NCBI GenBank assembly: GCA_036620675.1
Contig: JAZHEE010000038.1
Direction: 5' to 3' (one strand)
DNA: 39,429 nucleotides
DNA from: Jejubacter sp036620675
Lineage (GTDB): Bacteria; Pseudomonadota; Gammaproteobacteria; Enterobacterales; Enterobacteriaceae
Shown here: in pieces, positions 16,275 through 23,851 of the stretch
How the letters are laid out: each line of letters opens with the position of its first letter
How positions within the stretch are numbered: the first letter of the stretch is position 1
Translations under genes and position numbers: made by a program
The notes under the pieces: generated by a model
Databases searched by the model: none
What the model was told of the DNA's origin: nothing
The model's input: the letters and a program-made list of their open reading frames with translations, nothing else

Positions 16275-17261
16275 ATGGCTTTCAATCCGTTTCCTCCCCG
16301 TCAACCCGGCGCCAGCGCACGCCTGCCCCTTACGCTGATGACCCTTGACGACTGGGGCCTGGCGACCGTTACCGGGCCGGACAGCGAAAAGTATCTGCAG
16401 GGGCAGGTCACTGCGGATGTCTCCCTGATGACGGAAAACCAGCACTTACTGGTAGCGCACTGCGATCCTAAAGGAAAAATGTGGAGCAATCTGCGCCTGC
16501 TTCGTCGCAATGGCGGCTTTGCTTTTATTGAACGTCGTAGCGTGCGCGATGCACAGCTCGCCGCGCTGAAGAAATACGCGGTCTTCTCTAAAGTGACCAT
16601 TGAAGCGGACGACGAAGCCGTGCTGCTGGGCGTGGCCGGCTTCCAGGCACGTTCAGCACTGGCCAACCTGTTTGACCAGCTTCCGGATGCCGACACGCCG
16701 CTGGTTAACGATGGGGCGACCCAACTGATGTGGCTGCCGTGGCCTGCGGAGCGTTTCCTGGTCGTCACCGACGTTGCCGGAGCCGAGCGGCTGACGGAAG
16801 CGCTACGCGGCGAAGCCCAGCTTAACAATAGTGACCAGTGGCTGGCGCTGAACATCGAAGGCGGCCTGCCGGTTATCGACAGCGCCAACAGCGAGCAGTT
16901 TATTCCTCAGGCCACCAACCTGCAGGTAATGGGCGGCATCAGCTTTAAAAAAGGCTGCTATACCGGCCAGGAAATGGTGGCGCGCGCGAAGTTCCGCGGC
17001 GCCAACAAACGCGCGCTGTGGCTGTTGGAAGGCCAGGCCGGTCGGGTGCCGGAAGCCGGTGAAAGCATGGAACTGAAGATGGGCGAAAACTGGCGTCGTA
17101 CCGGTACCGTGCTGGCAGCCGTACGTCTGGATGATGGCCGCCTGCTGGTACAGGTAGTCATGAATAATGATATGGAAGAAGGAAGCCTGTTCCGGGTTCA
17201 TGGGGACGAAGGCGGCGAACTGGCGATCGCTCCCCTGCCCTACACGCTGGATGAAGAGTGA
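16275..17261 (+). CDS. ygfZ: folate-dependent iron-sulfur cluster assembly/repair protein YgfZ
   Basis: YgfZ is related to GcvT, binds tetrahydrofolate and supports iron-sulfur enzymes such as MiaB. I chose ATG 16275 because the E. coli protein starts MAFTPFPPRQP, and this gives 328 residues. An upstream in-frame ATG at 16239 would add an untypical extension. The signature KGCYTGQE is present with Cys228 at the same number as in E. coli. The C-terminal barrel (NWRRTGTVLAAV) is intact. It diverges from sdhE and converges with yqfA. Confidence 0.95.
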   Translation: MAFNPFPPRQPGASARLPLTLMTLDDWGLATVTGPDSEKYLQGQVTADVSLMTENQHLLVAHCDPKGKMWSNLRLLRRNGGFAFIERRSVRDAQLAALKKYAVFSKVTIEADDEAVLLGVAGFQARSALANLFDQLPDADTPLVNDGATQLMWLPWPAERFLVVTDVAGAERLTEALRGEAQLNNSDQWLALNIEGGLPVIDSANSEQFIPQATNLQVMGGISFKKGCYTGQEMVARAKFRGANKRALWLLEGQAGRVPEAGESMELKMGENWRRTGTVLAAVRLDDGRLLVQVVMNNDMEEGSLFRVHGDEGGELAIAPLPYTLDEE

Positions 17262-17267
17262 TAATCC

Positions 17268-17287
17268 TGCCCCCTTTACCGGGGGCA
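17268..17287. terminator. hairpin between convergent ygfZ and yqfA
   Basis: TGCCCCC-TTTACC-GGGGGCA forms a seven-pair G+C stem 6 bases after the ygfZ stop and 4 bases from the yqfA stop. There is no T-run on either side, so termination strength is uncertain. Confidence 0.55.
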
Positions 17288-17291
17288 GCCA

Positions 17292-17945
17292 TCAACCGAC
17301 ATAGAGATAAATCGCCAGAAAGTGGCAAACGCTGCCCCCCAGCACAAAACCGTGCCAGATGGCGTGGTTATAAGGAATGCGGCGGCAAACGTAGAAGATA
17401 ACGCCCAGCGAATAGACCAGGCCGCCTACCGCCAGTAGTGTAACGCCCCCTGGCGATAGCCTGATGGCCAGTTGATAAATCACTATCAGCGACAGCCAGC
17501 CCATCACCAGGTAGGTGATGACCGACAGTATTTTAAAGCGGTGGGCAATGGTGAGTTTGAACAGAATCCCCAGTAGCGCCAGGCTCCAGATAACAATCAT
17601 CAAACCGTGAGCCAGTGGGGAATCCAGGCCTACCAGTAGAAACGGCGTATAGGTTCCGGCAATCAACAGATAAATAGCGCAGTGGTCGAATTTCTTCAGC
17701 CAGCGCTTAGCGCGCTCATGAGGAATAGCATGATAGAGCGTAGAAGCAAGAAACAGCAGTATCATGCTGCCGCCATACAGGCTGTAGCTGGTGATGGCGG
17801 TCGCGCCGGCGTTAGCGTCAGTCGCCTGTACCAGCAGCAACACCAGTCCGACTACGCCGAAGACCAGACCTATACCGTGGCTAACGCTATTGGCAATCTC
17901 CTCAGCCAGCGAGTATCCCTGAGCGATCAGTGGTTTTCGGGCCAT
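17292..17945 (-). CDS. yqfA: YqfA, haemolysin III / PAQR family membrane protein
   Basis: A 217-residue inner-membrane protein with seven hydrophobic segments. Family motifs are SVSHGIG near the N terminus, ASTLYHAIPH, FDHCAIY and the C-terminal HAIWHGFVLGGSVCHFLA with its metal-ligand-type histidines. I chose ATG 17945 (MARKPLI) because E. coli YqfA begins MVQKPLI; the longer frame to 18023 lacks family support. In E. coli YqfA has been linked to membrane energetics, but its activity is not settled. Confidence 0.93.
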   Translation of the reverse strand: MARKPLIAQGYSLAEEIANSVSHGIGLVFGVVGLVLLLVQATDANAGATAITSYSLYGGSMILLFLASTLYHAIPHERAKRWLKKFDHCAIYLLIAGTYTPFLLVGLDSPLAHGLMIVIWSLALLGILFKLTIAHRFKILSVITYLVMGWLSLIVIYQLAIRLSPGGVTLLAVGGLVYSLGVIFYVCRRIPYNHAIWHGFVLGGSVCHFLAIYLYVG

Positions 17946-18137
17946 ACGAGTTGCAACTCCGTGGAGGTAATGACGAAAAAAATTAGCGATCCCAGCATAA
18001 CCGCAAACAATTCCAGCGAACAACTGTTAGCTCAAAATAATTGTGTGACCGCCTGTAACTGCCCGCGCTGTACATCGCGTAGCCACGCATTTTCCTTTAC
18101 AATCAGAACATTGTAGCCCCGAACCGGAGACCCTGAA

Positions 18138-18737
18138 ATGACCGCCACCCTCACCCCCGATGCCCTGCACCAGGTTATCGCCTTTCTTATGGAGCTGGAT
18201 AAGCTCAAACAGGTGGAGCGGCGAACCCGGCTTATCGGCAACAGCCGCCGCGAAAATTCCGCCGAGCACAGCTGGCATCTGGCGATGGGTGCCCTGAGCC
18301 TGCAACCGTTCGCGCCGCAGGGGGTCGATATCGGTCGGGTCGTGAAAATGGCGTTGCTGCACGATATCGTGGAGATCGATGTGGGGGACGTGCTGGTTTA
18401 CGACCTGGCGGGCCGTGAAGCGGTGGAAGAGCAGGAGGCCCGGGCCGCCGAACGTCTTTTCGGATTAATGCCTCAACCTATGGCGAACGAATTCCTGCGG
18501 CTCTGGCAGGAATACGAAGCGGGTGAAAGTCTGGATGCCCGTTTTGCCGGCGCCCTGGATCGCATCCTGCCGGTGTTGCAGAATCTGCATAATGAAGGCC
18601 GCAGCTGGCTGGAAAATAACATTGCGCTGGAGCAGGTTATACAGCGCAACGCCCACGTGGCCGACACGCTGCCCGAGCTGTGGCGCTATGTGGAAGGCCA
18701 GCTTCAGATTGCTAAGCAGAAAGGCTGGCTGCGTTAA
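18138..18737 (+). CDS. HD-domain phosphohydrolase (YfbR/HDDC2-like)
   Basis: A 199-residue single-domain protein of the HD_3 group. The metal ligands are visible as EHSWH (H44, H47), the HD pair in ALLHDIVEIDVGDV (75-76) and a later Asp in LDRILP. Relatives dephosphorylate deoxynucleoside 5'-monophosphates. The exact substrate here is unknown. ATG 18138 has GGAG 8-9 bases upstream. In E. coli yqfB occupies the space between yqfA and bglA; here this gene and an rpiR-type gene do. The next gene starts 25 bp downstream, so the two are probably cotranscribed. Confidence 0.85.
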   Translation: MTATLTPDALHQVIAFLMELDKLKQVERRTRLIGNSRRENSAEHSWHLAMGALSLQPFAPQGVDIGRVVKMALLHDIVEIDVGDVLVYDLAGREAVEEQEARAAERLFGLMPQPMANEFLRLWQEYEAGESLDARFAGALDRILPVLQNLHNEGRSWLENNIALEQVIQRNAHVADTLPELWRYVEGQLQIAKQKGWLR

Positions 18738-18762
18738 GGCCGCCGCAAGAGGAATAGCCACC

Positions 18763-19491
18763 GTGTCGATGTTCACCCATGCCGCCATCGCCAGCCTCAA
18801 TAATCTTGAGATGACGGTCTACCACTTTGTCATTAAAAATCGCGACCAGGTGATGTACATGACCATCCGCGAGCTGGCGGAAGCGGCGGGGGTTTCCACC
18901 ACTACGGTGCTGCGCTTCTGCCGCAAGCTAAACTGCGACGGCTATTCCGAATTCCGTATCCGCTTTAAGCTCTGGCTGGAACAAAACATCCCACAGCCGG
19001 ATATATTCGCCGCTGGTGAAATCATCCGCTATTTTAATGGTATCAACACTGCGGAATTCGATGCCCAGCTCGATCGCGCCGCAGAGATTATTCTTGCTTC
19101 CGATCGTATTATTTTCGTCGGCGTGGGTACTTCCGGCGCCATGGCGAAATATGGCGCCCGCTACTTTTCTAATGTGGGAAAATTCAGTAATCATATTGAC
19201 GATCCTTATTTCCCGATTACCAGCGATATGGCCCGTAACGCGCTGGCCATCGTGCTGTCGGTATCCGGCGAAACCGAAGAGATTCTGCGCTTCGCCAGCC
19301 AGTTCAATCTGCATCATTGTAAAGTACTCTCCATCACCAGCCATAATAGTTCACGGCTGGCGAAGCTGGCCGATTTTAATATCTCGTGGCACATCCCCCA
19401 GACCCGTCTGGACGGCGGTTATGACATCACCACCCAGATCCCGGTTATCTATATCCTGGAATCGCTTGGCCGCCGCCTGGTCAGAAAATAG
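18763..19491 (+). CDS. RpiR/MurR-family transcriptional regulator
   Basis: A 242-residue regulator with an N-terminal helix-turn-helix (AEAAGVSTTTVLRFCRKL, about 40-57) and a C-terminal SIS sugar-phosphate-binding domain (about 95-225; FVGVGTSGAMAKY, LSVSGETEEILRF). The start is taken as GTG 18763 because AAGAGGA precedes it by about 10 bases. ATG 18769 is possible but is further from the site. Similar regulators (GlvR type) control phospho-glycosidase genes and sense the sugar phosphate. It lies 163 bp upstream of bglA, in the same direction, so control of bglA is a reasonable inference. Confidence 0.88.
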   Translation: MSMFTHAAIASLNNLEMTVYHFVIKNRDQVMYMTIRELAEAAGVSTTTVLRFCRKLNCDGYSEFRIRFKLWLEQNIPQPDIFAAGEIIRYFNGINTAEFDAQLDRAAEIILASDRIIFVGVGTSGAMAKYGARYFSNVGKFSNHIDDPYFPITSDMARNALAIVLSVSGETEEILRFASQFNLHHCKVLSITSHNSSRLAKLADFNISWHIPQTRLDGGYDITTQIPVIYILESLGRRLVRK

Positions 19492-19654
19492 CGAATAAAA
19501 AAACAGGGTGTTTTTTATAAGTAACATGTCACTTTCCCTGCTATTTGTTATATCGTGACTTTTTATTTTCCTTTGTTAGACTCAGCCTCAACATCAATAA
19601 TCAGGCAGTTCTATCGCCTTATTATTTAATCATATTTACGGTATCTGAAAGAGA

Positions 19655-21097
19655 ATGGCGAATATGAAAAAACTGACCCTTGCGAAAGACTTCCTGTGGG
19701 GCGGCGCGGTCGCTGCGCACCAGGTGGAAGGCGGCTGGAATAAAGGCGGAAAAGGGCCGAGCATCTGCGATGTGCTGACCGGCGGCGCCCACGGCATCCC
19801 CCGGGAAATCACTCAGTCCGTCGAGCCAGGAAAATACTACCCCAACCACGAAGCCGTCGACTTTTACGGCCGCTATAAAGAAGACGTCAAGCTGTTCGCC
19901 GAGATGGGCTTCAAATGCTTCCGCACCTCTATCGCCTGGACCCGCATCTTCCCGAAAGGCGACGAGCAGGAACCAAACGAAGAAGGTCTGCAGTTCTACG
20001 ACGCCCTGTTCGATGAGCTGCTGAAATACAATATCGAGCCGGTAGTAACCCTTTCCCACTTTGAAATGCCGCTGCATCTGGTACAGCAGTATGGCGCCTG
20101 GACTAACCGTAAAGTGGTGGATTTCTTCGTGAATTTCGCCCGGGTGGTGTTTGAACGCTACCAACACAAAGTTAAGTACTGGATGACCTTTAACGAGATC
20201 AATAACCAGCGTAACTGGCGGGCACCGCTGTTCGGATACTGCTGTTCCGGCGTGGTCTATACCGAACATGAGAATCCGGAACAGACCATGTACCAGGTGA
20301 TGCATCACCAGTTTGTGGCCAGCGCCATGGCGGTGAAGATTGGCCACCAGATCAATCCAGAGATGAAAATTGGCTGCATGCTGGCTATGGTGCCGCTCTA
20401 TCCGTTCTCCTGCAAACCGGAAGACGTAATGTTCGCCCAGGAGTCAATGCGTGAACGCTACGTATTTACCGACGTTCAGCTACGCGGATACTACCCTTCC
20501 TACGTCCTGAACGAATGGCAGCGTCGCGGCTTTGACATTCAGATGACGCCGGACGACGGGCAAATCCTGCGTGAAGGCTGCTGCGACTATCTGGGCTTCA
20601 GCTACTACATGACCAATGCCGTACAGGCGGAAGGCGGCAGCGGCGACGCGCTTTCCGGCTTCCAGGGCAGCGTGCCTAACCCCCATGTAAAAGCCTCTGA
20701 CTGGGGCTGGCAGATTGATCCTGTGGGCCTGCGCTACGCGCTGTGCGAACTATGGGAACGCTATCAGAAGCCGCTGTTTATCGTGGAAAACGGATTCGGC
20801 GCGGTGGATACCCCGGAAGCGGACGGCACCATCAACGATGATTATCGTATCGATTACCTGCGCGCCCACGTGGAGGAGATGAAAAAGGCCGTCACTTACG
20901 ATGGCGTGGAGCTTATGGGCTACACGCCCTGGGGCTGTATCGACTGCGTCTCTTTCACCACCGGCCAGTATGATAAGCGCTACGGCTTTATCTACGTGAA
21001 CAAGCACGACGACGGCAGCGGCGATATGTCCCGCTCCCGTAAGAAGAGCTTTTACTGGTATCAGCAGGTGATATCCAGCAACGGCGAAACGCTGTAA
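19655..21097 (+). CDS. bglA: 6-phospho-beta-glucosidase BglA (GH1)
   Basis: It hydrolyses phosphorylated beta-glucosides such as 6-phospho-arbutin and 6-phospho-salicin delivered by PTS transporters. The protein is a single GH1 barrel, 480 residues from ATG 19655 and 477 from ATG 19664. The second start is better spaced from GAAAGAGA. The acid/base Glu is in TFNEIN (E181 from the first ATG) and the nucleophile in IVENGFG (E378). Sequence match to E. coli BglA is very close throughout (FLWGGAVAAHQVEGGWNKGG). No PTS gene is adjacent, so substrate entry relies on transporters elsewhere. Confidence 0.96.
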   Translation: MANMKKLTLAKDFLWGGAVAAHQVEGGWNKGGKGPSICDVLTGGAHGIPREITQSVEPGKYYPNHEAVDFYGRYKEDVKLFAEMGFKCFRTSIAWTRIFPKGDEQEPNEEGLQFYDALFDELLKYNIEPVVTLSHFEMPLHLVQQYGAWTNRKVVDFFVNFARVVFERYQHKVKYWMTFNEINNQRNWRAPLFGYCCSGVVYTEHENPEQTMYQVMHHQFVASAMAVKIGHQINPEMKIGCMLAMVPLYPFSCKPEDVMFAQESMRERYVFTDVQLRGYYPSYVLNEWQRRGFDIQMTPDDGQILREGCCDYLGFSYYMTNAVQAEGGSGDALSGFQGSVPNPHVKASDWGWQIDPVGLRYALCELWERYQKPLFIVENGFGAVDTPEADGTINDDYRIDYLRAHVEEMKKAVTYDGVELMGYTPWGCIDCVSFTTGQYDKRYGFIYVNKHDDGSGDMSRSRKKSFYWYQQVISSNGETL

Positions 21098-21194
21098 TTC
21101 CTGCGCCGCGCCCGCCAGAGCGCGGCGTTATCCATACGTCTGTTACTCATTCGCTAAAAGCTATCACAGCGATAGACGTAACCAGTCATTCTTC

Positions 21195-21208
21195 TTGATA
21201 CTTATCAA
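21195..21208 (+). promoter_or_regulatory. FNR box upstream of the cytochrome c peroxidase gene
   Basis: TTGATACTTATCAA matches the FNR consensus TTGAT-N4-ATCAA at every specified base. A TATGAT -10-like hexamer lies at 21234-21239. This puts the box near -42 to -45, close to class II activator geometry. Anaerobic induction by FNR is expected. Confidence 0.85.
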
Positions 21209-21292
21209 TCCTCTTCCCTTCGCAGACCACCACTATGATCCTGCCGGTTTTCGGTACGGCGCTTTATTTGCCACTGAAGGGATAACAGGACA

Positions 21293-22684
21293 ATGAAAAA
21301 AATAACCAAAATCGGGACAGGGTTGTTGGCTGTCGTCGCCGTCTGCTACTTTGGTCTGGTGGGTTATGTCTGGCAGCACGACAAACAGCGCAGCGCCGCA
21401 GCACTGCCGGAGAAATCCGCCTCAAAGCTCAATAACCGCGTACTGGGGATTATGCGTGAAAAGGGCTGCGACTACTGCCATACAATATCTTCCGACCTGC
21501 CGTTTTACGCCTCGCTGCCCATCGCCAGACAGCTGATGGAATACGATATGGCGCTGGGTTACAAATCCTTTAGCCTGGAGCCGGTTAAGCATAGCCTGCT
21601 GGAGGATAGCCCTGCGCCTCAGACCGATCTCAGTAAAATTGAGTGGGTTATGGAGCATCAGACCATGCCGCCGACCCGCTATACCGCACTGCACTGGGCA
21701 GGCAGTTTCAGCGATAGCGAACGCGCCACCATGCTCGAATGGGTGAAGGATCAGCGCCTGAAATATTACGCTACGCCGGATATGGCGCAGTCGCGCCGTA
21801 ATGAACCAGTCCAGCCTGTACCGCGTTCGCTGCCGGTTGACGGGAAAAAGGTGGCCCTGGGTTTTCGTCTGTATCACGATCCGCGCCTGTCCGGTGATAA
21901 CTCCATCTCCTGCGCGCACTGCCACCAGTTGGGCGCGGGCGGCGTGGATGGCAGAAAGACGTCGCTCGGGGTCAGAAACCAGGTCGGCCCCATCAACGCA
22001 CCTACCGTCTTTAACGCGATCTTTAACGTCGAACAGTTCTGGGACGGTCGCGCCGCCACGCTCCGGGCCCAGGCCGGCGGGCCACCGCTTAACCCTGTTG
22101 AGATGGCTTCTGAATCCTGGCAGCAGATTATCGACAAGCTCAACCAGGACAGCAACTTCACCCGCGAATTCAGCGCCGTTTATCCGCAGGGGCTCAGCGG
22201 CGCCACCATCACCGATGCCATCGCCGAGTTTGAAAAAACGCTGATCACGCCGGACTCTCCGTTCGACCGCTATCTACGCGGCGACGATAATGCCCTGACG
22301 ACGCAGCAAAAACGCGGGTGGCAGCTATTTAAAGACAACAAATGCGCCACCTGCCACACCGGTATAATTCTGGGGGGACGCTCGTTCGAGCCGCTGGGAC
22401 TGAAGCGCGATTTCACCTTCGGGACAGTTACCGACGCCGATGTGGGCAGGATGAACGTGACGCACGAAGTGCGCGATCGGCTACGCCAGAAAGTACCGAC
22501 GCTGCGCAACGTAGCGCTGACCGCTCCTTACTTCCATCGTGGTGATGTCGCTACGCTGGATGAAGCCGTGAAGCTCATGCTGCGCTATCAGGTGGGGACA
22601 TCATTACCCCAGAAGGATGTGGATGATATTGTCGCATTCCTGGAAAGTCTGACCGGGGTTTATACGCCTTACCCCATGCCGTAA
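21293..22684 (+). CDS. yhjA: tri-haem cytochrome c peroxidase (YhjA/Ccp type)
   Basis: A periplasmic, membrane-anchored quinol/c-type peroxidase that lets anaerobic cells use hydrogen peroxide as electron acceptor. The N terminus carries an uncleaved anchor helix (about 8-28). Three haem c motifs are present: CDYCH (59-63), CAHCH (207-211) and CATCH (351-355). The first belongs to the extra N-terminal domain of YhjA and the other two to the classical CcpA fold. The 463 residues are close to E. coli YhjA (465). In E. coli yhjA is elsewhere on the chromosome, so this position differs. The upstream FNR box fits the known anaerobic control of the family. Confidence 0.92.
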   Translation: MKKITKIGTGLLAVVAVCYFGLVGYVWQHDKQRSAAALPEKSASKLNNRVLGIMREKGCDYCHTISSDLPFYASLPIARQLMEYDMALGYKSFSLEPVKHSLLEDSPAPQTDLSKIEWVMEHQTMPPTRYTALHWAGSFSDSERATMLEWVKDQRLKYYATPDMAQSRRNEPVQPVPRSLPVDGKKVALGFRLYHDPRLSGDNSISCAHCHQLGAGGVDGRKTSLGVRNQVGPINAPTVFNAIFNVEQFWDGRAATLRAQAGGPPLNPVEMASESWQQIIDKLNQDSNFTREFSAVYPQGLSGATITDAIAEFEKTLITPDSPFDRYLRGDDNALTTQQKRGWQLFKDNKCATCHTGIILGGRSFEPLGLKRDFTFGTVTDADVGRMNVTHEVRDRLRQKVPTLRNVALTAPYFHRGDVATLDEAVKLMLRYQVGTSLPQKDVDDIVAFLESLTGVYTPYPMP

Positions 22685-22744
22685 CGTATTCCCTCGCCGG
22701 GGGGACTGATAGCGATAAAGTTTTATCCAGTCCGCCCCGATAAT

Positions 22745-22780
22745 AGTGATAACGGGTAGCCGTATTGACCGGTTATCACT
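22745..22780. promoter_or_regulatory. 9-bp perfect inverted repeat upstream of the YjfB-like gene
   Basis: AGTGATAAC (22745-22753) and GTTATCACT (22772-22780) are separated by 18 bases. They lie 25 bp before the small gene. No T-run follows. It could be an operator, or a stem in the yhjA 3' end. Confidence 0.4.
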
Positions 22781-22804
22781 TCTGTTCACGACGAGGAAAC
22801 CATT

Positions 22805-22993
22805 ATGGATGTCGCTCAGATTGATTCTATGTCGGCCACGCTCGATCAGATGCAGCTACGCACCGGAATCGGCAATACCGTGCTCAAAAAAGCCATAAAT
22901 TCGCAGTCCGATACTGCGCTCACCCTGCTGGAATCCGTGCCTTCACTACCATCGAACCCGGCAATTGGCCGCAACGTTAACGTGACGGCCTAA
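22805..22993 (+). CDS. small YjfB-family putative motility protein
   Basis: A 62-residue protein with GAGGAAA before its ATG. It matches the pattern of the short YjfB family: an N-terminal Met-Asp-hydrophobic start, a central helix (ATLDQMQLRTGIGNTVLKKAI) and a Leu/Ser/Pro-rich tail. The family is labelled putative motility from its neighbours in other bacteria; its function is not known. No flagellar gene is present nearby. A strong G+C hairpin follows. Confidence 0.65.
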   Translation: MDVAQIDSMSATLDQMQLRTGIGNTVLKKAINSQSDTALTLLESVPSLPSNPAIGRNVNVTA

Positions 22994-23000
22994 TCATAAC

Positions 23001-23018
23001 CGGGGCGCCCGCGCCCCG
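23001..23018. terminator. G+C hairpin after the YjfB-like gene
   Basis: CGGGGCG-CCCG-CGCCCCG is a perfect seven-pair stem, 7 bases after the stop codon and 14 bases from the convergent ygfF stop. There is no T-run, so it may act as a weak bidirectional terminator. Confidence 0.5.
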
Positions 23019-23031
23019 CTGAAGGAAAGCG

Positions 23032-23775
23032 CTATTTTCCTCCGGCCAGCTCAATAAAACTGCCGGTAACATACGAGGCGCTGTCGCTTAGCAGCCATGC
23101 GATAGCCTGTGCCACCTCTTCTGGCTGGCCGCCGCGCTGCATCGGCAGCGACGCCTTAACCCGATCCACTCGCCCCGGCTCGCCGCCATCGCCGTGCATA
23201 TCGGTATAGATAAAACCGGGACGCACGCCGTTGACCCGAATGCCCTGCCCTGCGACCTCCAGCGACAGGCCGGTGGTCAGGGTGTCCATGGCTCCTTTAG
23301 AGGCGGCATAGTCGACGTACTCCCCGGGGGCTCCCAGCCGCGCCGCCGCGGAAGAGACATTAACGATAGCCCCACCTGCCCCGCCGTGGCGGTGGGACAT
23401 GCGCTTTACCGCTTCGCGGCAGCACAGAAAGGTGCCGGTCACGTTGGTCGCCAGCACCCGGTTGATCCGTTCGGCATCCAGTTGTTCAAGCGTCGCCTGG
23501 CGAAATAAAATCCCGGCGTTATTCACCAGCGCGCTGAGCGGCAGGCCCCTTTGATCCAGCTGTTCAAACATCGTCACCACCTGCCGCTCGTCGGCAATAT
23601 CGGCCTGTACCGCGAAGGCGCTACCGCCTGCGTCGGCGATCTCTTCGACCACCTGACAGGCCGCCGCTTCATTGCGTAGGTAGTTTACCGCCACGCAGTA
23701 TCCCTGACGGGCCAGCAACAGCGCGGTGGCCCGCCCAATTCCCCGGCTGGCGCCGGTCACCAGTGCCAGTGTCAT
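23032..23775 (-). CDS. ygfF: YgfF, short-chain dehydrogenase/reductase
   Basis: A 247-residue classical SDR, equal in length to E. coli YgfF. The NAD(P)-binding TGASRGIG (8-15), the NNAG motif (ALVNNAGIL), the catalytic Ser in NVSSAAA and YxxxK in YVDYAASKGAMD are all present. The C-terminal signature SYVTGSFIELAGG is also typical. The substrate is unknown, as in E. coli. It lies downstream of gcvP on the same strand, 76 bp away, and may receive read-through from the gcv operon. Confidence 0.93.
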   Translation of the reverse strand: MTLALVTGASRGIGRATALLLARQGYCVAVNYLRNEAAACQVVEEIADAGGSAFAVQADIADERQVVTMFEQLDQRGLPLSALVNNAGILFRQATLEQLDAERINRVLATNVTGTFLCCREAVKRMSHRHGGAGGAIVNVSSAAARLGAPGEYVDYAASKGAMDTLTTGLSLEVAGQGIRVNGVRPGFIYTDMHGDGGEPGRVDRVKASLPMQRGGQPEEVAQAIAWLLSDSASYVTGSFIELAGGK

Positions 23776-23806
23776 AGGTTATTCCTCTGCAGATGTGCGA
23801 ACATTT

Positions 23807-23842
23807 CCCCCTCACCCTGGCCCTCTCCCCGAGGGGAGAGGG
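23807..23842. repeat. intergenic CCCTCACCCT-type repeat with perfect hairpin
   Basis: CCCCTCACCCTGG is followed by CCCTCTCCCC-GA-GGGGAGAGGG, a ten-pair palindrome. Repeats of this type are scattered between genes in many enterobacteria. It lies between the gcvP stop and the ygfF start and may also attenuate transcription from gcv into ygfF. A shorter relative (CCCTCACCCTTAAGGG) occurs at 39270-39285. Confidence 0.7.
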
Positions 23843-23851
23843 AACTTTAGA

